A stretch of DNA of 64,000 nt from Astrothelium macrocarpum. Taxonomy: Eukaryota; Ascomycota; Dothideomycetes; Trypetheliales; Trypetheliaceae. Location: positions 248,001 through 312,000 of the forward strand of contig JAGEMR010000027.1 in the NCBI GenBank assembly GCA_021030915.1, given 5' to 3'. A model generated the notes under the pieces. The model was given only the letters and a program-made list of their open reading frames with translations, was not told where the DNA came from and ran no database searches. Both the position numbers and the translations under genes were made by a program. Below are positions 34,191 to 44,203 of the stretch, piece after piece. Each line of letters begins with the position of its first letter. The first letter of the stretch is position 1.

Positions 34191-35816
34191 ATGAGCCAGG
34201 AGCTAGGTATGACCACTCCATCCCCCACTCTTCTCCTCACATTCCTGACCTCTCCCAGAATCCGCTCCTCAACCGCCCCCATCCCAATCCTCCTCGTACG
34301 TCTCTCCACCTCCCGCACCCCCCTCCTCTCCCCTCCCTCCACTCACCCCTCCCCCCAGCCTCTCCTTCACCCAAGGCTTCGTGCTCGGCCAATTCACCAT
34401 CTCCCTCCTCATCTTCATCTTCATCAAATTCTTCATCTTCGGCGAGCCCCCCCCAGCCGACATCCGCGCCTCACATCTGGCCTCCCAACGCCACGCCCGC
34501 ACCCTCGCCCACGCGCGTCGCCACCCCTCCTCCTCCTCCACCCCTCCCTCCCTCCTCCGCAAACGCTCCTCCCGCATCCTCCGGCCCTCAACCGCCACCT
34601 CGGCGCCCCTCCCCACGCGCACCATCCTCGCCAAAACCTACTACAACCCGTCCGGGCACCAGCCGGAGTCACTCGACTGGTTCAATGTCCTCGTGGCGCA
34701 GACCATCGCGCAACTGCGCGCCGATGCCGCCGCCTCGGACCCGTCGCTGCTGCACCAGCTGTCGGCCGTGCTGAACCGGCCCGCGCCGGGGGGTGGGCAG
34801 GGGAAGCCGGAGTGGGTGGGCGAGATCCGCGTGACGGAGTTGGCGTTGGGGGAGGAGTTTCCGATTTTGAGTAATTGTCGGGTGGTGGTGGCTGATGAGG
34901 ATGGTGGTGGTGGTGGTGGTGGGGCAGCTGGAGGAGGAGGGGGGGGAGGGAGTGGGGGCAGGTTGCAGGCAAGGTTGGATGTGGATTTGAGCGATGTGAT
35001 TACGTTGGGTGTGGAGACGACGCTGGTGTTGAATTATCCGCGGCCGAGGTGTGCCGTGTTGCCGGTGGCGTTGTCGGTGAGCTTGGTGAGGTTCAGTGGG
35101 ACGGTGGGTTTTCCCTGTTCTGACTTGCATGCATGGCGTTTTTTTGGGCTCTCAGGATTATTGACTGACTATGTACTCCATAGCTCTCCCTCTCATTTAC
35201 TCCCGCTCCTCCCTCCCCAACCACCTCTTCCCATCCCGACTCCACCCCCTCAGCACCCACCGGCCAACTCCTCACCTTTACCTTTCTTGATGACTACCGG
35301 CTTGACCTCTCTGTGCGGTCTCTCTTGGGCTCCCGCTCTCGCCTGCAGGACGTTCCCAAGATCGCCCAACTCGTGGAGAGCCGGCTGCACGCGTGGTTCG
35401 ATGAACGCTGTGTCGAGCCGCGGTTCCAGCAGATTCAATTGCCAAGTTTGTGGCCGAGGAAGCGGAACACGAGGGGTGGTGAGGAGGAGGAAGAGGAGGG
35501 GAGGGAGGGAGGAAAAGGAGAAGGGCAGGAGGGACGGGGAAAAGAGAGCGCTGGGGAGATGGAGGGGGGAAGAGGCGACGGCGGGCTTCATGACCATGAA
35601 ACTAATGCGCTTGATGAAGCGAGGTTGGCTGCAGAGGGGGAGAAGATCTGGGAGGCGGAGCAGAGGGCTCAAAGGGCAGAAAGGCTAAGAGGGCAAGAGC
35701 AAGGAGGGATGCGGTGGCGTGGGGATAATAGTCGAGATGTGAGCATTGGTCCTGGCAGAAGCGGCGAAGATACTCTACGAATGCCAGGAGGAATGCCTGG
35801 GATGGTGATATCCTAG
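34191..35816 (+). CDS. MMM1: ERMES subunit Mmm1 (ER-mitochondria tether)
   Basis: Mmm1 is the ER-anchored SMP-domain subunit of the ER-mitochondria encounter structure and transfers phospholipids with Mdm12. Exons are 34191-34206, 34259-34295, 34359-35103 and 35184-35816, encoding 476 aa. The short lumenal N-terminus rebuilt from the two tiny exons leads to SLSFTQGFVLGQ and one helix, TISLLIFIFIKFFIFG (about 29-44). The SMP domain contains TYYNPSGHQPESLDWFNVLVAQTIAQL, EFPILSNC, ARLDVDLSDVITLGVET, AVLPVALSVSLVRFSGT, DDYRLDLSVRSLLGSRSRLQDVPKIAQLVE and the end PSLWPRKRNTRGGEE. Insertions are unusual: a Gly run inside the SMP domain (about residues 198-220) and a Pro/Ser/Thr linker. The C-tail beyond LWPRK is about 120 residues long, Glu/Gly/Arg-rich and disordered. 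Identity is strong. Confidence 0.95.
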
Positions 35817-36308
35817 ACCACATTGTGTTTACCTTTTGGAAATTGCATAGCTTGGCGAGTGCGCTTCCGCTGCACTTCAATTTTCGTAGCATTGGGAGGC
35901 GTCTATTAGGCCAAAACTTTATCTTAGAAGATCCGAAAGATAGTTTGTATTGGTCTATAGTTTACGCGACACTTTCTTCGCGAAGAAAAAGCAAGATCAA
36001 TGATTACACATGTCATACCATGCAGAAGCCCACAGGCTAAGTTTAGGCTCATGCACCTCGACTTTACCCTAGCCTCAAACCGTGAAATCCTTACGGCAAG
36101 ATTCCTCAAATGCGTTCAGACACGCATCTCATACAAAGAAAAGTGACAGTTAGAGGTCCTTGTAGGTGGTAACTAGCATAGAGACATAGGATGCTTTGAC
36201 AAGAGGCCGTCCAGTACATCATTGCTTATGGAAATCAACCGCCGGTGACCTGACGTATCTGACTTATCACACGAGAAATTGAAGAAATAATGAAAATGCC
36301 CCACAGCA
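35817..36308. other. 3' intergenic region between convergent MMM1 and DDT/WHIM genes
   Basis: It is AT-rich with no coding frame supported, and probably holds both 3' UTRs. Confidence 0.45.
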
Positions 36309-38552
36309 TTAGGTAGAGGCGCCTGGATACTGCGAAGGTGTCCCTGCAGCAGCAGCGACTTTGGACGCAGAAAACTCCGCTCCGAGTTCCATATGATTTG
36401 GAACAGATTTTTCAGGCTCTTGTTCAGCGGCTATTGGTCTGACTGGTTGTGCTTGGTTAACGGAATCGACGGATGAGACCTTGGGTAGTGATTTGGATTC
36501 CGCAACGCTGGAATGATGGGTGGACAGTTGTTGCTTTGCCGAGTCCGAGGCAACTGGGGCAACCGATTGCTGCGAGACTTGAGCACTGGTTTGGGAGATG
36601 GGTGTTGCTGCGAGCATCGTTTCTTGCACTGGCTGGGGTGTAGGAGTTGTTGGTGGCTTCTGTTGAACCACAATGGTGTCGAGATCTTGGTCGCCGTTTA
36701 GTCCTGGATGGTAGCCATTCATAGCAGATGATACCTGTTTACCATTTTGACGAGCTGGTGAGATGGTCTTGTAGCCATTGGCGTGATGGACAGCCTCTCC
36801 GGCTGCTTTCCGGTATCGGAGTGTCACAACCAAACTCTTCGGCTCAAAATCGTCTTCTTCATCAGAACTGATATCCTCGTCTTCATCATTATCGTGAAGA
36901 CGATCGTCAACATCGTCGTCGTCGGGGTTATCCCATTCGCCTCCGCTCGACATAGCGTCTTCCTCGTCATCCATCTCGTCCAGTTCGTTATATCCAGCGA
37001 TATGCTTTCGTCCTTCATTCCAGCCATTTACTTGATGTGACCCACCCGAGCGTGTAGACCGTCCATGTTGATGAGCTGGAGCATCTGAGCCTTCGGATTC
37101 CTCGTAATCTCCTGTTGCTGGAGTGTCTTGATTTGTGTTTTGGCCGCTGAGCATACTTTCTCCATAGGCGCCACCCACCCTCGATCGAACTTGACGACCG
37201 CTCGCTGTCACGACAGGCTTAGAAGGATCAGCTGGTGTAGCGACACGTGTCGAACGGCGATTCGAGGTGGCATCTGACGTATCCGCCTCGTCATCAGAGT
37301 AGGTATATTTCAATCTCTTCCCACGCGTTCGGCCCTCATACAGCGAGAATCCAGGCTCTGGTCTGAGAAACTGTGCTTTGCGTTGCTGACGGTATTCTCG
37401 TCGCTTTCGTTTCTGTAGGTTGTTAGCCATAGCACAATACTTGAATCTTCCTGTGTTGGTTCCCTTACCTCCTCGCCGGCCTCGAATCGTGGAATGGAGC
37501 TCTTGAACCTTGCACCAAGTTGACGAGCATATTGAGAGTCTTCAGACCCGAGTTTATCTGCAAGAGATCTAAGTTCGTCCAAGTCGCCAGCAACGCTCCA
37601 CCATGTGTTTTTCTTGGAGGATGGATTGCTTTCACGATATACGCGGAAACTCGTGTCTTGTTGTCCTTCAATAAGCCAATACAGTCTCTTTTCTCCATCT
37701 CGACCCCATCGTGGTATGTTGAGAGGGACGGCCGAGTCATCATTATTTCGACGATGTTTGTAAGATTCTTTGATGTGTGCGGAAACGACTTCAGAGGAAT
37801 TGAGGGACCATAGTATCAGCGTCTTCAGCATGTTGAGCTGGAACATGTCAGCCTAATCAATGCTATGTAGAGTCATTCATTCGTACTCGTCGTGACGGGT
37901 CCAAGTCTGCAAAAGTTTTGGAACCAGGAATTGGGTTCATGGCATTCCATGATCGTGGCCATTGCGATTTGTGTGTGAGCAGGGCTTCTTCGAGCGCTCT
38001 CCCATGATGTCCCCTCCTAAAGTGATTAATAGTTCAGCATAGTCCTCTCATCGATCTTTGTTTGGTATTCGAAGGTTGTACGCACTCTACGTTTTTCTTT
38101 CGGTTAAGGACGAGACTGAGAAGCGCACACAACAAGTCCTCAACTTGCGGGCTTGGCAATGTATCAACTACGCCGCGCTCAATGTCCTGAGGTCCAAAGT
38201 CCTGTAGTTTGCTGGAAAAGCAGCTGCTGAAACGCGCACGAAAAGCTACGATAAACTATTGCTCGACGGCAATGCGGTTGCGTTAGCCATTGTACCACCA
38301 TCAATATGCACGATAAAGGCGAACATGTTTAACATGGACGTGACGATTAGGCCTATAACTTACGGGAATGTCAGGATTGTCAGCTAGAACCTCTTCGTGA
38401 GGTGGAGACACGGGTCGCTTTCGCTTTGGGCTTTTGGGTACGTCGTCGAAAGAGTCAACGCTTGCGCGTTTTTTTCCAGAATCGGCATTCATGACAATTT
38501 GGGTTTCATCGTCGCTAAGAGGAGGAGAAGATAAAGAGGAAGAATCAGACAT
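36309..38552 (-). CDS. DDT/WHIM-domain nuclear protein
   Basis: It resembles DDT-WHIM regions of chromatin-remodeller accessory subunits (ISWI- and Cecr2-type). Exons are 38552-38364, 38255-38086, 38016-37887, 37837-37469 and 37412-36309, encoding 653 aa. Residues 1-63 are Ser/Asp-rich with a basic KSPKRKRP nuclear signal. The DDT-like helices are about 64-150 (FRARFSSC, VEDLLCALLSLVLN, GRALEEALLTHK). The WHIM1-like motif is SRRLNMLKTLILWSLNSSEVV, followed by PRWGRDGEKRLYWLIEG and FRVYRES, then a basic helix (EEKRKRREYRQQRKAQFLRPEPGFSLYEGRTRGKR in parts). The C-terminal 300 residues are acidic then Gln/Pro/Ser-rich and disordered. Exon 2 uses a GTGCGT donor. Role in chromatin is inferred from the domains. 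It diverges from RPL2 across a 1.5 kb gap. Confidence 0.82.
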
Positions 38553-40017
38553 TTTGTGTGTGGAAGTTGGCGGTAGGGAAGGAGCTTGATTGTCAAGGTG
38601 GGAGGTTGCTCCTACCAGAAGCGTGCAGAAAGTTCAAAGCCGGCGACGCCAACACAGATTTGCAGAATCATTGCAGCTTATCGATTAGCGCTGGATAGGC
38701 GCAATTCACGTCCAACCTGACCATTCTTTGCAGCAGATATCTAAGAACAATGCCAACTTCATTTCTAGCTACCTCTTCGCCAACTCCCTCCGAAAGTGTT
38801 GTCCCGATGGATTTGAATCCATGATGAACGGTGGATCAGCAGGCATTTACCAATGCGTCCCACGACAACACGAAATCACGTCATTACTCGCATCGAACAG
38901 GGTCCTTAAACAGCCTGGCAGTCGGGATTTGCAATTCTAGCCTTATGTACGCCGCGAATGATAGTTGGTAGGAGACAAGACCTATCATGAGACTCGCATC
39001 GCGAAACAATGTTGCTGTTTGCAAGGCATCAGTCTGAGCATCCTGTGTACAATCATTAGTGAATGCATTTACATAATAAATGACTTGCAAATTAATCGTG
39101 AGAACGCACCTTTTCTTGAACCTGATGCACAAAATCTACACCTGCGAACTCGAATGTTGTGACCAGTGCAATGAGTTTGTATCCTTCTGATTGGTCCGCT
39201 TCTTGCTCGGGGAAAAAGGGAATGCAAAGTTTCATAAGAAGATCCTCCTCCCAGCCTACATTCTCGTTGAACAATCGGGGAGCAGCTGAGAACAAATCAA
39301 AATTGGCAGAATGAGCAACGTGACATGATCGATGAACATGGAGAATGTAATATATCAACAACTGGGAGATGAAATTTCTGAACTGTGATGAAGATAAAGA
39401 GACGGGCACCCAAATAAGCACGATACTGTAGTACAAAGCACCAGTTTGATGAAGAAGAACATGTACTTTCAAATAGAGGTTCAGCAAATAGCAGTCAGCG
39501 CAGATCTACTTGGAAACGGACTGCTACGGAGCTTTTAAATTATGCGCATCCGCAGATTCATCTTGGTGTGCGGTCGCATCTCAAAATCGTCCTCGATGAC
39601 TTACCTTCAACACACGTCGCTATAACGGTCGGAAAACGAAAATACTCTCGGATTTTATCACACGAACTTGCAATTATCAATCTTCCGGACAGAGTAGAGT
39701 TTTGGGACCATTCGAGCGAAATCAAGAATTCGACCAATATCGAAGCACGCTAATATGAATCATCCGGCATACTCGGATGAGTCTCGCAAACTTCCAAAGA
39801 GACCGTCATATTAGCAGTTGGTGATGCTCGGTGTTGGCGGGGGCATGAAATGAGTTACTCCTAAGAAGGTGGTAGTTGTCCTCTTCCGGGATTATCCCGC
39901 GTCAACGTTTCTCCGATTGCCGTAACATTACCGCACGAACAATTGCACGCAAAGCCGACGATACATTGAGGGAAAGCCACTCCGTCCTTTTCTTACATTC
40001 ACGCCGGCTTTTCCATC
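38553..40017. promoter_or_regulatory. Divergent upstream region, DDT/WHIM gene and RPL2
   Basis: 1.5 kb without a supportable gene. A minus-strand frame at 39092-39487 has no ATG, no domain and hydrophobic low-information sequence. The RPL2-proximal 150 bases contain pyrimidine runs before the ATG. Confidence 0.4.
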
Positions 40018-40999
40018 ATGGGAAGAGTCATTCGGAATCAGAGGGCAAGTTGTTGGTGCTGCTATATGTATGTGCCGTATTAACTTGATTGCAGAAAGGT
40101 CGCGGATCCATATTCAAGGCCCACACTCGACTCAATAAAGCGCCTGCTCTTTTCCGAAGTTATGATTACGCTGAAAGGTAACGAAGCATGACTTTACCAG
40201 CAACCAATGTCTTACTGAAAATGCCCAGGCACGGTTACATACGAGGTGTGGTAAAGGATATCATCCATGACCCGGGTCGAGGCGCTCCCCTTGCCAAAGT
40301 CGCTTTCCGTGACCCATACCGATACAAGCTTCACACCGAAACATTCATCGCAAATGAAGGAATGTACTCTGGTCAATTCATCTACGCTGGAAAGAACGCA
40401 AACCTGACAATTGGAAATATCCTCCCACTTGGCTCAGTACCAGAAGGTACCGTAGTCACAAACGTGGAAGAAAAGCCCGGTGATCGTGGTGCTCTTGGTA
40501 GAACATCAGGCAACTATGTTACTGTTATCGGACACAACCCAGATGAAGGTAAGACAAGGGTGAAACTTCCAAGTGGTGCCAAGAAGGTCGTCAAAAGCTC
40601 TGTGAGAGGCATGGTTGGTATTGTAGCTGGCGGCGGAAGGACAGACAAACCTCTTCTCAGTAAGATCATGCTTGTATAAACAACCCTCCAAACATCGCTC
40701 ACATTGGCAAACAGAGGCTTCGAGAGCAAAGCACAAATTCGCTGTCAAGCGCAACTCATGGCCCAAGACTCGTGGTGTTGCTATGAACCCAGTCGACCAT
40801 GTAAGTCTTTTCCCTTTGATCCTTGATCTACTCTCCCGATCATCTAGCTAACACATGCTAGCCTCACGGTGGTGGTAACCATCAACATATTGGTAAAGCT
40901 TCGACAATCTCTCGCTATGCTGCCCAAGGTCAAAAGGCTGGTCTCATTGCTGCTCGGAGGACTGGTCTGCTACGTGGTACTCAGAAGACGAAGGAATGA
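40018..40999 (+). CDS. RPL2: 60S ribosomal protein uL2 (L2/L8)
   Basis: This is a universally conserved large-subunit protein at the peptidyl-transferase region. Exons are 40018-40044, 40095-40177, 40229-40659, 40715-40800 and 40862-40999, encoding 254 aa, exactly the usual size. The protein runs MGRVIRNQR-KGRGSIFKAHTRLNKAPA, RHGYIRGVV, HDPGRGAPLAKVAFRDPYR, AGKNANLTIGN, GALGRTSGNYVTVIGH, RGMVGIVAGGGRTDKPLL, KRNSWPKTRGVAMNPVDHPHGGGNHQHIGK and ends GTQKTKE. The His of PHGGGNHQHIG is the residue important for peptidyl transfer. The first intron, right after codon 9, begins GCAAGT instead of GT, because the reading MGRVIRNQRKGRG requires it. Four short introns in the first 85% of a ribosomal protein gene is typical of filamentous fungi. 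Confidence 0.97.
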
Positions 41000-41911
41000 A
41001 GGGTTTGCTGGGTAGCTTTTTTACGTGGAATCACGATATTCACATTTGGTGAGGTGCAATACCGGTACTGCACTAGGCGCTCTCGTGCATTGTAGTTTTC
41101 TCATGCTATTATCGGCTATTTGCCAAATTCAAAATTATACTCGTACAATAGGCTGACGTGAGGGACGCGCTGCTGTGTAAACTTGCTTACTTTGTAGCTC
41201 TCGTGACCCAATCAATAGATAAAAGATCGTCGTTACCAGTCAATGACTTCATAGCCTGCTTGCACCCGTCTATGCCTACCTGAATGTGGCGCGCGGCTAG
41301 ACCTTGACCCTGAGCGTTAGGGGCAAGTTTCTAGTTGACGTCGCAGCCCTCCCGAGGTGTAACACGATAGGTAGATCGGCTTGAGATCGCTCCGAAAAGG
41401 TCCTTTGCTTAGAGCGCTCCTCCCTTTTGATGCAATAAAAGTTTGCTCGGTCGTTCCCTCAATAATGGGTTCGTAGTCTGTTAGCTTGAGTGTCGCTCGA
41501 GAAACACCTCCATTCGGCAATTCATTACATGCATTCGTTCTTGAAATTTTTTTGAGGGGTGCTTGATCGCCGCCTTGGTTGAATCTTATTGTGCATCAGA
41601 AGGATCCTGGCTACCCTGCATCTGTGCCTCACAGCATTTCATCATCCACCTATCCACATTATCCGCTCGCGTCCGTTAACTCCTCCCTTGACTGGCACGT
41701 CTATCGGATTACCTACATTGGGGCACACAGCTCTTTCAACGACCATCTAGCGATATTGAAAATTCCACTTCTGCCGACCATTGCTTAACAAGACGTATAG
41801 TCAAGTCAGCACGGCTCGAAGGGGACAAGCATCAAGTCTACGTCATTCATTGTCAACAAACCTGTACTGCGACAAACTCCCTGGTCCCAATTTTCTACGA
41901 ACCAATCCAAT
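41000..41911. other. Intergenic, RPL2 to BAR gene
   Basis: No gene is supported in 0.9 kb. The part nearest the BAR gene is the likely promoter and leader. Confidence 0.45.
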
Positions 41912-43391
41912 ATGAATAAGAAGTTTGATCGATTCAAGCAATGGGCGGGGGAGAAGGTGGGGGGAGAGAAGAAAACAGATACATCTGAAGAATTCAAAGC
42001 TCTTGAAGCAGAAATGGCATTACGACATGAAGGTAAGCTCTGGGCACAATCAAGCTCTTATAAACAATGTTAAATGGACAAAGGCATGGAAAAGCTTCAT
42101 AAGTCAATGACCGTCTACACCAAATCAATTTCGAAACGGAACGAAGGCGAAGACAAGGAGAAAACCCTTCCGGTTGGTCACCTTGGAACGACCATGATTC
42201 ACCATGGAGAGGATTTCGAGCCGGATTCAGAATTTGGCAGCTGTCTGACAAGTATGTATCATCCAAACGTGGTTGTCTAACGAAGCTAATCATGTTGAAG
42301 CTTTCGGTCGGGCTCACGAGAGATTGGGCCGGGTACAGGAGACACTAGTAGCACAAGCAAATACTACATGGATGGAGTCACTCGAACGGTCTCTGACTCA
42401 AATGAAGGAATATCAGGTAACGCTCTTGAGTTGGTAATAGATGGACTGGCACTGACGATTACAAGAACGCGCGCAAGAAACTTGAGCAGCGACGCCTCGC
42501 GTACGACACTTCACTCACCAAGATGCAAAAGGTCAAGAAGGAAGACTTTAGAGTTGAGGAAGAGCTTCGTTCGCAAAAGGCCAAGTACGAAGAATCGAAC
42601 GAAGACGTTTATCGTAGGATGGAAGACATCAAAGAATCAGAGGTCGAGAGCGTTCAAGATTTGACTTCATTCTTGGAAGCAGAGTTGGCATACTATGACA
42701 AATGTCGAGAGATTTTGCTTCAACTCAAGCGCGACTGGCCCGCAAGGTAAGGCGTGACAGCCTAGAATGGCTATCGAAGGCAAGCTAATTGTGTGATCAA
42801 AGTGACACGTCTTTGAACGGTCAACGTGGCGGACGATCACGTTCAGACACAGCACACTCCTATGGGGACCGTTTTAACCCAGTCGAGGAAGAACCACCTT
42901 TGCCGGAGCCCAAGGCTCGTATCGGCGCTATTCGTCAAACGTCAGGTTCGGCCGCTAGCTCACCACGTCGCGAGCTACCCGGCTTTGACTTTTCTGGACG
43001 ACCTCCTAACAGTCGTCAATCCACATTCGAGGGACCTCTCCGTGTCCAAAGAGAAGCATCACCACTGGGTGGGTCTCGCCTATCTCGAGTGCCTACTGAG
43101 CCGCTTTCCAATCGGCCTCAACTCCGACCAGTACAGCCACCACCTCCAGTGAGCTCCTTTGTAGACAACGAAGACGATTTCCTGGGCAGCAGCAGCCCAG
43201 CCAGATCAGCTTCACCAGCAGCGTCTTATACAAGTGTCGGCTCACGAACCGCCAGCTACTCGACCAACGACAATCCTTTATCACGAAAGGCGCCTCCACC
43301 TCCACCTCCACCGTCCAGATCAAAGAAGCCCCCGCCACCTCCGCCGATGAAGCGGAGTACATTGAGCAGCTCTGAGGTACCTTATGCTTAA
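41912..43391 (+). CDS. BAR-domain protein with proline-rich tail (endophilin-like)
   Basis: It is probably a membrane-curvature protein of endocytosis or trafficking. Exons are 41912-42032, 42084-42251, 42301-42416, 42466-42746 and 42803-43391, encoding 424 aa. The N-terminus (MNKKFDRFKQWAGEKVGGEKKT) is a short amphipathic helix as in N-BAR proteins. Residues about 25-245 form the helical bundle, with SFGRAHERLGRVQETLVAQAN, LTQMKEYQNARKKLEQRRLAYD and DLTSFLEAELAYYDKCREILLQLKRDW, the endophilin/amphiphysin BAR signature. The rest is disordered, with SRPPNSR-type segments and Pro runs near the C-terminus that could bind SH3 domains. No SH3 domain of its own is encoded before the stop, unlike Rvs167 or animal endophilin. 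All four introns are in phase and short. Confidence 0.88.
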
Positions 43392-44203
43392 TGGGAGTTG
43401 TTCATTCTGAAAAGGGAAGCATGAAATGAGGGTAAAATGACGAAATGACCATGTGGAGGCTTGAAGGCTTGGAGGTATGGGATTCAGGGTTTTTGAATTA
43501 GCTAGCTACCTAGATGGGATAGAAGTGGCGGGTGAGGATTTGTACATAAGCGGAGGTGCCTGTATGGTTTTCTACCTGTTTGGATCGCGGGACGGTCCAG
43601 ATGCAAAACACATTCACCGTTGGGTGCATTGCTGACTGTCGAGTGATGAGTGAGTGAGGGCGGGGTGTCTGGTTTGGGCTAGCGTGGTAGTAAGAGAGTC
43701 GGAAAATTCCGGGGCCCGAGCGGTGCCTTGCAACTCCTTCTCACGCAACACGCCATTCACCAGTACTGTAGCCATCGCCCACAAGACCCAGACTACCCCC
43801 GCCGTCGAGAAACACGTCCATCCTACCCCTCGACCCCTCGACACGCGTACTCGCGGCCATTTTGCTTCCCAATACTGCGCGCCAGACCCACCCAAGTGGT
43901 CACCCTCCTCGCTACGCCACTCAGCCCTGACCGCGATCTGACTGCCTTACCTGCCTCCGCGGCATCAGCTTGAGCGCTTGCGGCAGTATCTTTCAACCTC
44001 GCGATCCATTCACCGCCCCACCAAATCATCCATATCGCCATCCTCAACCATAGTCGACCGCTTGCGCAACCGCTCTGCGCCCTACGCCCGATTAGGCAAC
44101 AACCTACTTGTCCGCAACCGCATCAAGCCTGCTGTGAACGCGCGTGGGGTTGCCTCGAGTCACAACACATGTAAACATAAGTAAACGTCCTTTTTCAGAA
44201 GGC
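43392..44203. other. Upstream region of the remodeller gene
   Basis: No gene is supported. The last 10 bases before the chosen ATG end in a TTTTTCAG acceptor-like site, so a 5' UTR intron or an upstream coding exon may exist; I found no convincing donor at a workable distance. Confidence 0.45.

Noticed and set aside
38805..38835. Possible tRNA B-box-like sequence (GGATTTGAATCC)
   Set aside because: No matching A-box or acceptor-stem pairing could be found around it.
39092..39487. 131-codon minus-strand frame upstream of RPL2
   Set aside because: It starts at GTG rather than ATG, has no domain and no splice support.
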